64,000 nucleotides of DNA. It comes from Cunninghamia lanceolata (lineage: Eukaryota > Streptophyta > Pinopsida > Cupressales > Cupressaceae). The position numbers and the translations under genes are program-made. Numbering within the stretch: the first letter of the stretch is position 1; every line of letters starts with the position of its first letter. The stretch is taken from assembly GCA_027924645.1 (NCBI GenBank), contig BSBN01000843.1:496001-560000 (forward strand), given 5' to 3'. Positions 1 to 11,039 of this stretch are shown in pieces. Under the pieces are notes generated by a model. That model saw nothing but the letters and a program-made list of their open reading frames with translations. It had not been told where the DNA came from and made no database searches.

Positions 1-2134
1 TTGATCCCATGTGTTTGGGACCTTTTGTCATTGAAAATTCATAAGGTGAGAATTCTTTCTTCAACAGAAGTATCAATGGAGAATTTTAAAAATTGTTAGT
101 GCATGGACAATTCCTGAAACATTATTTCTCACAACATTTGGCTCATCTTTTTCATGCACAATTTTCTTGCCTTTATGTTTTGTCTTCTACAACCATTTTT
201 TATGTTACCCATGGTGAAGTGTGTTCCATGTTTTTCTTTTTTTTTGGGTCTGCATCCTAGAGTTCTCTAAATTCTTGCCATGTCCACTAAAACATGCATC
301 CCTAACTAAGAGCCAGTGTTGGAGATTTTATATGCATCTATTTTTCATGTAATGGTTTGCATTGATGGCTAGGGTTTATGGTTTAACATTATCAAATGGT
401 ATTTCGATGCCCTAAGTTTACCCTTCACTGGGTTCTTTTTCTTCATTAACTAGTTCCCAAGTCATGCCACGTAAAAGTCACCAATTGATCCCCATAAGTC
501 CCATCATTGTAACTAGTCCCTTGTGTTTTTTACCACCCATGGTTGAGCCTACACTTACAAGAATCTTTTCCATAGTCATATGCTTCCCCAGTGCTATCTT
601 TATGTTCAAATCAAGCTACGTGATGCATGGTTATTGCATCACGGTCTTTATTGTAGTCCCCAATTCTAAGTCTACAATCTATGATATTGTGCCATGTGTC
701 TAAATGGTTTATCAAGTGTTTTGTTGAGTTATCCTTACCCTTCAAAATCTAGTGCAATCTTATTGGTTAGTTGTTTCCCACTTGTCTGCTATTTCAGTTG
801 TTTTATATGAATCAACTAGTGCTCATAGGTGACATCACTAAATAATACATGTGGAAACCTCCTATTGCATCATGTAGACCCTTCACATCATAGCTTCAAA
901 GATGGCCCCACTTCCATCTCTATGATGTGTGATGAACATTGATCTTGAGTTATTGAGATCTAAAGACTGTGATAATTCAAAATGCTAAAGATGGCCATGT
1001 GTTGAGCTATCATCCTAGGTGGGGCCAAATTATTATGCTAACTATGTTCAAATGTGTATGCAAGCTTAATCATGACTGGTCCATGTCAAAGATAAAGTTC
1101 CCCATGCTAGATCTAATCTAGTTGACATCATCATCTAAAAACATGGTAAAGTTTCATTCCATCATGTGTCTCCTTTGCATCATAGTTTTAAGGGTGGGCC
1201 ACTACCTTGTAACCATGATGCATGATGACTATCGATCTTATGTTATGAAGATTTGATAGTGGATGGTATCCTTGTTCCAAATGGTTTCTAGCTATTAGGG
1301 TGTATGTCAAATGATTCCATTTTAAGCTACCACATGTACTACTAGCTACACAAATGCTTCAATCCCATTGGTCCAAAAGGTGGCAATTTATTTTGTAATT
1401 TTGGAAAGGAAATAAAAAACATGAGGTGGAAATGTGGTGAGTTCCTCTCACATCACCAATGCCTCTTACATCACAACTTTAAAATACATGCATATTATAA
1501 AAAGAGGAGGTATGTGATGGCCAATGATCTTTTTTATAAGAAAAATTAATGACACAATTTTAAATAGAATTGAAAGAGTTAACGACAACAACATTATTGG
1601 ACTCAAGCTTCATGTAAGAATTCATGATAGATCTGGTGAAAGTGTGGATGTATTTCATATGATCGCCAAATCAAAACAAAGATAATTTCATATTATTTTA
1701 GTGTTACTCTTTGGAGCCAAAGGAGCTATGAATGTTGCAACAGAGTAGAGAAAAATTTTGATGGTGATCTTGCATCCACCATAGCTCCATATTTTTGAGA
1801 TGTTATAGATTATGTAAAGGATAAACAGGTGAGTTCTCCCAAAATCTATAAATCTTCTATGTTCCTATATTGTGTTAGGGTTTTGTGTGCTTACTGTGAA
1901 TCTTGTTAAATTTCTTTAAGAGGTCCAATTTCTATAAAATAAATTATTTACTCCTATATTATTATCAAACCTATCCATCTAAGAATAAACCCTAGAAAAC
2001 CCTACAATTTTAAAATGAGTAGAATATCTTCCCAATCCACCCTGTCCAAGAGACATTTGGACTAAGATATAATGCACCATTTACCTAGTTTGTCTAAAAA
2101 ATTGAATCATGCCCAAGGAACTAGTATTTTCTCT
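1..2134. other. Non-coding stretch with degenerate repeats
   Basis: No reading frame here has recognisable protein content; the one ORF of 79 codons near 464-703 has no visible motif. Three imperfect copies of a module rich in 'catcatgt' and 'acatcata' occur near 868-970, 1150-1255 and 1438-1500. The first two share a recognisable order of words over about 90 bases, so this is probably an old diverged repeat. Confidence 0.5.
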
Positions 2135-2350
2135 CACTAGTAGAAATATGGAAAATAAATGACTAGGTGACTAAAACTTTTAGTCATGTGACCAAAATTA
2201 TTTGCAACATAGCTATAAATGACTAAATAAATGACTAATTTGGTCATCAGTTGAAATGACCAAATAAATGACTAATTTGGTCATCAGGCAAAAAACACAA
2301 CTAAATAATTGGTCAGACAAATAAAAATGACTAAATAAATGACTATTACT
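2135..2350 (+). mobile_element. Possible CACTA (Spm/En-type) transposon terminus
   Basis: The stretch opens with CACTAGTAGAAATATGG, which resembles the terminal inverted repeat of plant CACTA transposons (CACTAGTAGAAA...). It is followed by short subterminal words repeated several times in direct and inverted form: 'aaatgactaa' and 'tttggtcatcag' occur at about 2217-2290 and again up to 2345. Such subterminal repeat arrays are typical of CACTA ends, where the transposase binds. I could not find the matching opposite end or a 3-bp target duplication, and no transposase is visible, so this would be a fragment or a small non-autonomous copy. Confidence 0.4.
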
Positions 2351-3300
2351 CCTCTATTCTTTTTTCTTTCCAATTTGATCATAATCCATGAATTCAAAGA
2401 CAATACAAGGCAAGACAATAAATGTCTACTTCGACCAAAGGAATAAAGGGAGAGAAAGGATTGAACAAAGGGTTAAGAAGAAAAAAGACAAATCATATAA
2501 TAGGAAATATACAAAAAAAATTAAAAATAAGACAAGAAAATAGACAAACTAGATAGATACAAATAAAATAAAGACAAAATTATTAGTTATAAAACTTTTA
2601 AATATACTATAATATTGATAAATTATTTAATTTTGCAAGTCCAGTATGCACAAGTATAATTTAAGTTAATTAATTTAAATTATATAATTTAATAACTTAA
2701 GTTGTATAATTTATAACTTATATAATAAAGTAATTGTTGATCCCTGGTTGGCATTTGTAGTTGGCAATGATGTTAAACATGTATACAATGAGTTGGCATG
2801 GGTATAGTTTGAATTTGTTGATCATTGAGAATTTTGCATGATCCTTATCTTTGTCAGTCACAGCATGACATGATGTTTTAGTGGATATTATATAAGTGAT
2901 CTCTCTTAATGTGATTGGCATTACATTTGTTGGTGATTATCTAAATCAAAGTTCTAAGGCTTTATTAAAAGGTTTAATGTTATAAAGGTGACAGTATTTC
3001 ATTTGATTTATTTCTATGGTATATAAAATCACTTTGATGATCACTTAAGTCATCTAACATGAACAACAGGTCTTAGCTTCTCAATAGATAAAAAGGTTAC
3101 AAACTCAGTTTTGTTGTTACTAGCCCTTTTAGGGCAAACCTAGATTCTCGGTGGCTATGGTATATCAAGAAAAAAGAAAGTTTTGTCAATCATTTTGCAA
3201 TGTTTAACATTGGTAAATGGAGCTCCAAGCTTAGGGTTTGATATTTTACAAGGAATCTATTGAATCATGAGTTTTGAGTGTGAATTTGGGTTGACTGTGT
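2351..3300. other. AT-rich non-coding stretch
   Basis: Very AT-rich between about 2480 and 2740. A 67-codon minus-strand ORF at 2718-2921 has no motif I recognise. No gene is supported here. Confidence 0.4.
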
Positions 3301-3309
3301 GGAGATGTG

Positions 3310-3850
3310 AAAATGCTAAAGGCAGTTGATAGTGGAGGGAGTAGTGAAACAAAGAAAGCAGATGTCGAGCAGCATCAACGGACCCACATAAATGACAGGT
3401 TTACCTATGGTCTCTCTCAGATATTGCAAATACTTGTCTTCCTCTTGAAAGCATGACTTTATGAGTATTCCACAGGATTGCTGATGAGCCAAACGCCTCA
3501 AATCTGTGCATTTGATACCTCCGGGACCAGGCAAAAACATGCCCACCATGGCACAGGCTTCAAACAAGTGCCATGAAATGAGCACAAAGGGAAACCCAGG
3601 CACTGGGCATGTCAAATCTTGAGGTGTTTTGTCCCCATTTGTTGTATGCTTGGCTTGGCTACACACATAACTAGTGGTCGTAGGGCTGTAGACGTTGAAT
3701 ATCAGGGTGGGTATCCCCCACTTGGTGCTCACAGTGGTGGCCCAATGGGCTGGAATGTCATGGATTAGAATTTTAGGTGAAAGGTACTGCAAAAGACTCT
3801 CAAATGGTTTGTCCAATTGGCTGAATGCCCCGCGAAGGAGATGGAGTAAT
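3310..3850 (-). pseudogene. UDP-glycosyltransferase (family 1 UGT) fragment
   Basis: The minus-strand frame reads as the middle of the N-terminal half of a plant UGT, the enzymes that transfer sugar from UDP-sugars to small molecules in the cytosol. Seen: a QLDKPFESLLQYLSP segment followed by ILIHDIPAHWATTVSTKWGIP, matching the conserved 'SPD-VIYDF--W-P-IA-K-GIP' region; then PGFPFVLISWHLF; then GKPVIYVGPLM, matching the 'P-VGPL' word just before the C-terminal domain. The frame continues upstream of the first candidate start, which is only a TTG codon. The stop comes about 14 codons after VGPLM. The whole C-terminal sugar-donor domain with its PSPG box and the N-terminal catalytic histidine region are missing. 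This is a dead fragment covering roughly the middle third of a family usually 450-490 residues long. Subfamily (perhaps UGT79/91-like) is a guess. Confidence 0.75.
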
Positions 3851-4437
3851 TCTGGTTTAATGTCTAGTTGACACTTATTTTAGCACAAAAACACAAGTGT
3901 TATCCTTCCTTCTATACTGGTTTTCTATTCTTCAAAGTTTAATGGGCTTTAGTTTCTATTTTCTTTCAAAGGGGTAAAGGATTTAGTGTTATTTGTTAAA
4001 GAAAACAAATTTTCTATTAAGGGTTTTGGTGTTGCTTGTATTTGGTTAAAAGTTGTTAAAGAAAAGAATGGTTTCAGTTCATTACTCCTAAAAATGATTT
4101 CTTTAATGCAAATATGAGATTATCTGAAGTTACAGTTTTATTTGAGGACAGTAATAGATATATATTTGTGGGTTTGATTATAATCTTCATTAGTTTGTGT
4201 AAAAGGGTTTATTTTGGAAATGGCTAGGGTTTACTATGTTTGAAGAAAACCTTATTTGTTAAACTCAATTGATATTCATGTTAGGGTTTCTCAATGACAA
4301 TATGGAAATGATATTTTTGTTACAAGAACAAACAGATTTGTTAAATTATTGTAACGCTGTGATTATGGTTGCAATGAACAGTTAAAAGTTTTCTTGAAAC
4401 CCTTGGTTAAATTTTGACAAACAGTGAACAAGGATTT
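3851..4437. other. Non-coding stretch, repeated 'gttaaagaaaa' words
   Basis: No coding content. The word gttaaag recurs with short variants at about 3996, 4054 and 4438, so some of this may belong to the U3 part of the Copia LTR that follows. Confidence 0.3.
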
Positions 4438-5310
4438 TTGTTAAAGGAATGTTAATGATACTTTCTATACATTCAAACATATCTAAAATATGTCTATTCA
4501 ACCTCATAATGGAGACAGTTGATGACTTGGTTGCTAACTGCTACAGGCAGTTGAATAAAAATAGTTACACATTTAATTAGTTTCATGAAAGAAAGGGAAA
4601 AGGATGAGACAATATAAATAAACAATTATACCCTATTTAGATGTGAGTGTTGTTATTTCTTCAATATCATTTTCAGAGAAACAATGTATTATTGTAAATC
4701 TTTCTTGATCAGTTGTTGTATGTGCACACTGATTTGATTCTTGAGTCTCCAATTCAATGAAAAATTCAAGATTTGAGTTGTAGTGGAACAGAGAAATCCT
4801 CTGTATTGATTTCTAAATCTTCATTGTACTCTTGTGATGACATTCAAGATCTGAGTTGTAGTGAAATAGAGAAATCCTCTGTATTAATTTCTAAATCTTC
4901 ATTGTATTCTTGTGATGAGATTGTGCTAGTGAGGTAGTAAGATTATAATCCAATGAGGCAGATTGTACAAAGTGCCAATGAGGCAGTGAGATAAAAAGCC
5001 AGTAAGGCTCTGTAATTGGGGATTTTTATGATTAAGCCAATGAGGCAACTTTCTTGAGTGATTTTTCTACCCCAGGAGGGTTTTCCACTCATGAAATCCA
5101 TTATGTTATGGTCTCCACTATTGTGTGATTCATTTATCTTTCATGCTGGAGCATATTGTTACATTTGTTGTTTAGTATTCCATTTCTTGCTGTGCAAAAC
5201 ATACTGTCAACATATTTACTTTGTGGTTTCAAGTCTAATAAGAAGATAAATAAATTTGATTTTGTCTACAACACTAATTCACCCCCCCTCTCAGTGTTGT
5301 ATGTATTCCA
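4438..5310 (+). repeat. Copia-type LTR (right end firm, left end uncertain)
   Basis: The right boundary is firm: the LTR ends in 'tgtattcca' at 5310 and five bases later comes TGGTATCAGAGCC, the initiator-tRNA primer-binding site of plant Copia elements. Just inside the end is 'ttcaccccccctctcagtg', the pyrimidine-rich word typical of plant Copia LTR ends; its complement is also seen in element E at 15,030. A TATA-like 'caatataaataaac' lies near 4610. The left end is not proven: 4438 is only a plausible TGTTAAAG start. Inside is a 78-bp tandem duplication (4765-4842 and 4843-4920) and several copies of 'ccaatgaggca' (about 4950-5050). No Copia gag or pol follows on the plus strand, and no partner LTR was found downstream. 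Confidence 0.6.
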
Positions 5311-5315
5311 ATAAG

Positions 5316-5328
5316 TGGTATCAGAGCC
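5316..5328 (+). other. Primer-binding site for initiator tRNA-Met
   Basis: TGGTATCAGAGCC lies five bases after the LTR end and is complementary to the 3' end of plant initiator tRNA-Met. It fixes the orientation of the LTR as plus and shows that the following bases are the start of an internal region. Confidence 0.85.
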
Positions 5329-5354
5329 ATACCCTTGTCATAAGTCTAACTAGC

Positions 5355-5928
5355 TTAGGGGTGTCTTGGTGGAGTACTTACCATAGGCACACAACAGTTT
5401 GATGTAGAGATTAGAACTCTTGGACGAGTGTGCCATCCAAACCTTGTTACATTAATAGGCTAGCATGTCAATGAGTCATAAATGTTTCTTGTGTATAATT
5501 ATTTGCCTAGAGGTAACTTGGAAAGATTTCTTAATGAGAGATCTAAAAGAAGGGAAGATTGGTCTATGCTTCACAAAATTGCTTTGGACATTGCTAAGGC
5601 TCTTACTTATCTACATGATGAATGTCCTCTATGTGTGTTGAATCAAGATATCAAACCCAGTAATATTCTTCTTGATAACAATTTTATTGCCTATCTTTCT
5701 GACTTTGGTCTTGCGATGCTTCTAGTGACCTCAGAAACTCATGCAACAACTGATGTAGCAAGCACCTTTGGGTATGTTGCTCTAGAATATGCCATGACTT
5801 GTCATGTCTTAGATAAGGCTAATGTGTATAGCTATGGGGTTGTGCTTCTGGAGTTGCTTTCTGATAAGAAAGCTCTTGATCTGTCCACCTGCCAAAGACC
5901 TTGGGATTCGTATGCTTCTTGCATATAG
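5355..5928 (+). pseudogene. LRR receptor-like kinase fragment, RPK2/TOAD2-like
   Basis: The frame reads as the N-lobe and catalytic loop of an RPK2-type leucine-rich-repeat receptor kinase, a plasma-membrane Ser/Thr kinase acting in plant development. Seen: [12 protein letters not shown] then HPNLVTLIG (5389-5460), [16 protein letters not shown] (5482 onward), [14 protein letters not shown] (5701-5715) and [22 protein letters not shown]. Homology begins before the ATG at 5482 and is crossed by two stops (TAG at about 5461, TAA at 5479) and probably by a frameshift near 5370. Key residues are lost: the HRD catalytic triplet reads NQD (5641-5649) and APE reads ALE. The frame ends early in the C-lobe, possibly continuing through another frameshift. 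It is intronless here, as RPK2-type kinase exons usually are. Its start lies within about 30 bases of the Copia primer-binding site. Inactive. Confidence 0.88.
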
Positions 5929-7639
5929 TAAGTTATATAAGTCACCCTACAATATGACAATGCCGCACGGTTTCCATAATTATATACCAATGCTGAACAA
6001 TATTGTATTAAAAAATAACAGGTACTGACATAATTTTGTCCAAATGTTTCAATATGCAAACATGCATCTTCTTTCGCAACCGAGTTTCATAACTCTGCAG
6101 CAGCATCTCATGCAGGTTCAATGAATCAACTTCAAAAAATAGTGTTAATTGGGACTTTGATTTTGTTTATAGCTCAATCATTAATGAGTTTCAAATTACA
6201 CTTTTGCAATTAAGCATGGAGGCCAGTAAACTCTATCGTGACATTCTTCAGACCATGATACCCTTCATTGCAAGATAATAATGCACCCAAGTGAACTGTA
6301 TGAAATATGGCAAAAACTTCCAAAACAAAGTCCCTATTAAAGTAGGATGGTTTGGGTGTTGAGGAACCACTAAGAACCCTAATCAATTTCTCAACCACTG
6401 GGACACTAAACTTTGGAGGTGAATTTAGCACTACGTTGTCCACCTTTTGTTCATAGATTTAATATTTATTGTTGTTATACTATTGTAGTTGTTGTCACTG
6501 TTGTTATGATTAATTTTATTGTTGTTATACTAATGTTATACTGCTTTCATGATATATTTATTGCTTCTATACTACTGTCAATGTCTTAATTTTTATGTCA
6601 TGTTACTTAATATTAGTTAGGATTGTTGTCCCCAAAATGCATCCCCTAGCATCCCGTTGTCCCCGTCCCTATCCCTAAAATGCCGTGGAACATAAGTAAT
6701 TAATTGATGGGTATTGTTTCAGACTTGTTGTAGTTGTTCCACGTGTGACATATACTCAATCAATTAAACATATTGGTACCTTATATGCCTCTGTACCTTA
6801 ACACAACTCATGGCATGAATCATAATTATAGAACTTTGAATGCCATACTTACATGATCTTTTTGTCTCTTTCCAAGAGGGTTGATATAACAATGCCCTGT
6901 CCATATGTGTTGTATTGTTAATAATATTTTTGGGACAATTAGCATGCTCCTGTACATTTTGAAAATGTGTCTAGATAATTTATCTCTATGATAATTGATA
7001 AAATTTGATAGACTAAGTAATTCTTGATTGTCAAACTTAAATCTGTTGAGAGGTTGTTGGTTCATCAAAATTTACTTCAGACAAAGGTAGGTTTAAGGTC
7101 AAAATTGACATCATGTCATAGTTATTATAGATGGGCTGATGAACATGTTGTAAAGCATCAATCCTTTAAAGGAACATTATAACATATTGACAATAGGTAA
7201 CATCCCCACTCAACTCGTTGTATGAGGAATACAAGAACAAACCAAGACAGAGTGGATAACTTAATCAAACTAGATAGAATCCCCGCCCAACTCTTTATAT
7301 GCATCTTACAACATGAACCAAGATAGAGTAGGGAGGTAATTTGAGGGAGAAAATATATTTTAAAACTATAATCTAGACAAATGGGAAAACAGTTGTGTTG
7401 GCATAGGTGAGTTTATTCTTTATTAATACTAATTGTTACTTTTTTCTAGCTCAGTCCTATTTTGGTAGAATTGGGATGTAATTTTGAGTCCCATTGACCT
7501 GCTTGGTTTTCCTGGATATTAATATAACATTCAGATTTTCTAATGTTAATTATTTCCTTAAATATTATAAGCTTCTATACAAAATAGTGCTTATGTTGTT
7601 TGAGGATTTCATGCCAAAATAATATCTACCTATCTATAG
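5929..7639. other. Non-coding stretch
   Basis: Simple words such as 'attgttgttatac' repeat at about 6465-6545. Two minus-strand ORFs (6210-6443 and 6826-7068; 77 and 80 codons) have fairly protein-like composition, but I recognise no domain in either. No LTR, primer-binding site or polypurine tract pairing with the upstream Copia LTR was found. Confidence 0.4.
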
Positions 7640-8033
7640 GTGAGGAAATATATGGAGCATATGACTATTGGCAGACCAACCAAGGATGAGCTTGAGTCGA
7701 AGCTCTCATAGTCCAAAATTGACTTGCACCTGTATTTGTTTTTATGGGTCTAGTCAAGCTAGTTAAGAAGGTGGTGCCTGCAAAGAAGGGGTTTAAGACT
7801 ATTAGGATTACCAAGAAATTCAATTGTAGGGCGAGGGATATTTATGAGGTGCTTATGGATAAGAACAAAAGGGAGGGCTTGCCATAGAGTAATGTAAAGA
7901 TAAGAACAGAAGTTGGTGGTGAGTTTTTGGTCTTTAATGGGGCTATTATGTGTGTTAATTAGGAGCTCCAATAAGATAGACTTATTGTTAAAAAATGGAG
8001 AATTGGAAGGAGGTGTGATTGACTTTATATGAT
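7640..8033 (+). pseudogene. AHSA1/Aha1 (Hsp90 co-chaperone) fragment
   Basis: Two pieces match the plant homologue of Aha1, the cytosolic activator of the Hsp90 ATPase. After a splice-acceptor-like 'ctatag', 7640-7711 reads VRKYMEHMTIGRPTKDELES, the linker that normally precedes the C-terminal domain, then a TAG stop. From about 7753 it reads KKGFKTIRITKKFNCRARDI, then EVGGEFLVFNGAI and LIVKKWRIGR, which is the start of the AHSA1 (Bet v1-like) C-terminal domain; there are stops in place of residues near 7886, 7960 and 7975. The end of the domain and the whole Aha1 N-terminal domain are absent. The acceptor-like boundary suggests a genomic fragment rather than a processed copy. It is on the plus strand, opposite to the PPR remnant that follows. 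Confidence 0.72.
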
Positions 8034-8640
8034 AGTAATTTCTCTTTTAGTCCTTGTAATTTCATTGCAGGCATTGTGTAAAATTTATTACTTTGTGTAT
8101 ATAATTAATCCAAGTTGTAAAGAACCTTTTATCAATTTTTTTGTGTTGCAAATGGGTTCTAATTTCTTATGTCTACATACAATGATCATGTTGGGAATTA
8201 ATGAGCAATTGGAAGGCTTGTTTGAAGATAGAATTTTTTGTCATATGATCTAGGGTTTGAGAATTTGGAGCAACTTAAACAATGGTTCTCTGTTGGAGGG
8301 CTATGGTGATTTTCTTTAGGAGCAATTGATAGGAAAATGGCTTTTGGAAAATGAAGTTTGTATGTCTCTACCATTTGATTTTTGGACTATGCATTCAAAA
8401 TTATGAGGAATGATTTATTTAGCCAAAACTAGGTTTTCATTTTACAAAATTACTCCTAAAAGGTATTTGAGCTGGTGCTTGAAAATTTCATTCCCCTCGT
8501 TGGTTTCATTTATTTCAAGAGACTTGCTAAGTTTTTTGCAGGTATCTATGTCTTTTTGTTCTTTTTTTTGCAAAGGTTTTCTATGTCAACCATGCACACA
8601 TAATGATCAATTGTAGGTGTAATGCAATAAGGGTTATTAA
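8034..8640. other. Non-coding stretch
   Basis: Plus-strand ORFs at 8029-8253 and 8410-8616 are hydrophobic and AT-driven, with no recognisable family. Nothing else is supported. Confidence 0.35.
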
Positions 8641-8641
8641 T

Positions 8642-9600
8642 CTAATTGAAGTATGTACAACCCTCATTCACTAAACCTGCATGGTTGCATGCACATAGAA
8701 CACAATCAAAGCTTACAATGTTAGGATATGTTCCGGAGTGCTTCATTAATTCAAATATTTTGAGAGAATCCTTGCAAAGTCCATTTTGTGCATATCCTGC
8801 AATCATTGCATTCCAAGAGATGACATCTCTTTGAGCCATTCCATAAAATAGTTCACGTGCCCTATCTATACTTCCACATTTTGCATACATGTCTACCAGA
8901 GCATTTCCAACTATAATATCTAACAAAAATCCCCCTTCCATTATGCTATGATGGATGTCCATACCATGTTCCAAAGCTTGATGCTGGCAAAGGTTGTCAA
9001 ATTTGGCTTTACACATGCTAATTGCATTTGCTTGAAAGTTTCTAAAGCCTTTTCAACAATTCCATTTTGTGCATATCCCGCAATCATTGCATTCCATGAG
9101 ATGACATCTCTTTAAGGCATTCTGCCAAACAGTTCACATGCCTTGTCAATGCCTCCATATTTTGCATACATGTCTACCAGGGCTGTTGAAACTACAACAT
9201 TTGACAAAATTTATCTATCCATTACTTTTTTATGGATGTCCATACCTTGTTTCAATGCTCCCATTTTGGCGCAGGTAGGAAGGATGTTGGCAAAGGTTTT
9301 GGAATTTGGCTTTACACTTGCCAATTGCATTTGCTTGAAACTTTGTAAAACCTTTTCAACAAATCCATTTTGTACACATCCAGCAATAATTGTAGTCCAA
9401 GAGATGACATCTTGTTGAGGCATTCTGTCCAACTGTAATATTTGACAAAAATCCCCCTTCCATTATGCTTTGTTGGATGCCCATTCCCTATTTCAAAACT
9501 TCCATTTTGGAACAGGCAGAGAGGATGCTGGCAAAGGTTGTGCAGTTTAGCTTTACACCTGCCAATTACACTAGTATACACTTTAACTTCTACTCAAATG
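8642..9600 (-). pseudogene. Pentatricopeptide repeat (PLS-class) protein remnant
   Basis: The minus strand encodes several consecutive PPR motifs. PPR proteins bind organellar RNA for editing, splicing or stability. Read from 9581 downward: DVISWTTIIAGCVQNGFVEK, then VKPNSKTFANILPTCAKMGA, then GMDIHKKVMD; next YAKYGGIDKACELFGRMP with a stop; then DVISWNAMIAGYAQNG; then GNALVDMYAKCGSIDRAREL, DVISWNAMIAGYAQNGLCKD and FDCVLCACNHAGLVNEG. This alternation of 'YAKCGSI', 'DVISWNAMIAGY' and 'KPN--TFA-ILP-CA' is the P-L-S pattern. Frames change near 9440 and 9030 and stops interrupt it, so it is non-functional. The partial copies of the 'IPLPLC' segment (near 9450 and 8940) suggest internal duplication or a collapsed array. 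The last motif resembles the repeat before an E/DYW tail, which is absent. Confidence 0.9.
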
Positions 9601-10172
9601 TTAAGTGAAATTAGAAGCCTAAGTAATGTCTCTCTGAGTATGGTGCTTTAGTATCTGGCATTGGTGAATACATGTTTTAACCTACAAAGTGTTTAGGTTT
9701 TTCACTCATATAGATGTTAAAATAGTGAAATTATTTAGGAGATTAACTATCATAGTATGCATCATGCAAGAATCCTTACCTAGTATGTTGTAAGGAAAGG
9801 GCCTTTGTTATCAGAGGATAATGTTCTTGAATTATGGTTACTTTAGCTTTCATTAATAATACATAGTACAACAAAATGGAAGTTCACTAAATATTTAGAG
9901 CAATATTGGGATGAAAAAGCCAATTTGTGAAGTGACTAAGGCAATGTATTAATCACTTCAGAGTCATCTAAAGACTCATTTTGATGCCCTTGACTTGAAA
10001 ATATTTTGTTCTACATTTCTATTCATTTGCAACGTTTGTGGGAAAGTTTGTTCTTCTACTTAAACTTTAGTTTTTTAATAAAAATCAGGGCTGGAAAAGT
10101 TAATTTAAATGGTCTTTTAGGTCATGAATGACATATTTTGTCAGTTTTGATGGCTTTGAATTGTTATTTCAG
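9601..10172. other. Intron-like or intergenic stretch upstream of the eIF5B exon
   Basis: No coding match. It ends in 'ttgttatttcag', a good plant splice acceptor for the first eIF5B exon at 10,173, so part of it is probably old intron. Confidence 0.4.
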
Positions 10173-10454
10173 TGTACCATCTTGGAGGTGAAGGTTATAG
10201 AAGGATTGGGAACTATAATTGATGTTATATTGATAAATGGTGTGCTACATGAAGGTGATCAGACTGTGGTCTGTGGAATACAGGTGAGCAAGTCTGATAA
10301 ATACTTGCCTTGTTAAGAGTTGGAGTTAGCATATACATTTGGTGCTTGAGTGGTTATCTAACCTTTGTTGTAAATACTTTATTATTAGGGTCCCATTGTG
10401 GCAACTATACGTGCTTTATTGACTACACATCCAATGAAGGAGCTTCGAGTGAAG
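10173..10454 (+). pseudogene. eIF5B pseudogene, exons for domain II
   Basis: Two exons match plant eIF5B, the GTPase that joins ribosomal subunits at the end of translation initiation. Exon 10,173-10,283 (37 codons) reads [20 protein letters not shown] then [16 protein letters not shown], flanked by 'ttcag' and 'gtgagc'. Exon 10,389-10,454 (22 codons) reads GPIVATIRALLTTHPMKELR and ends AAG before 'gtgagt'. Both keep phase-0 boundaries. They belong to domain II, after the GTPase domain, which is not in the window. The copy continues at 13,424 after an unrelated pseudogene. Because introns remain, it arose by DNA duplication, not retroposition. Confidence 0.9.
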
Positions 10455-11039
10455 GTGAGTGACAAAGTATTGCATGTCACATTAAGAAGGTTTTAGGATT
10501 ACAATTTACTTTGGAAGTTATTCTAGTTATTTCTATGGACTTTTGTTAGGAAAGCCCAACAATCTTACTTCCATGTTAATTTTTGAATGGAAACCTGTGC
10601 TCTAGAATTTGTCTGATATTGCTTACAGGAAAGAAGAATCCATATAAAATCACATTTCTAACTTCTCTTTATAATCAATTATTCTAGTTTTTCTTGCATG
10701 CATTTTGTCAAATTTTATATGTGACCCAATTCTCTTGTAAGTTGAAGGCTTTATTAAATATTCTATTTGATATCTCATAGTTTTAGGATATAAATTTTTA
10801 AAACTACAGAATAAATTTATAAAATCTGAAAATTATACAATTCTAGTTACCATGAATGTTTAGAACATAAAATGAATGGAACATCCTTTCTAAATTTAAC
10901 AACAATTTGATGTTTATTGTCATGTTCTTAAAGTATTAGGAAACTTGTCAAGTTAATAGTTGTCCAGTTTTTGTAAAGACCCGTGTCACATATTATTTTC
11001 TTTAGTTGGCATTATTTGCACGTTTAATACTAACATTCT

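Noticed and set aside
5058..5249. 63-codon ORF inside the Copia LTR
   Set aside because: Lies wholly within LTR sequence just before the conserved C-rich end; hydrophobic by composition only.
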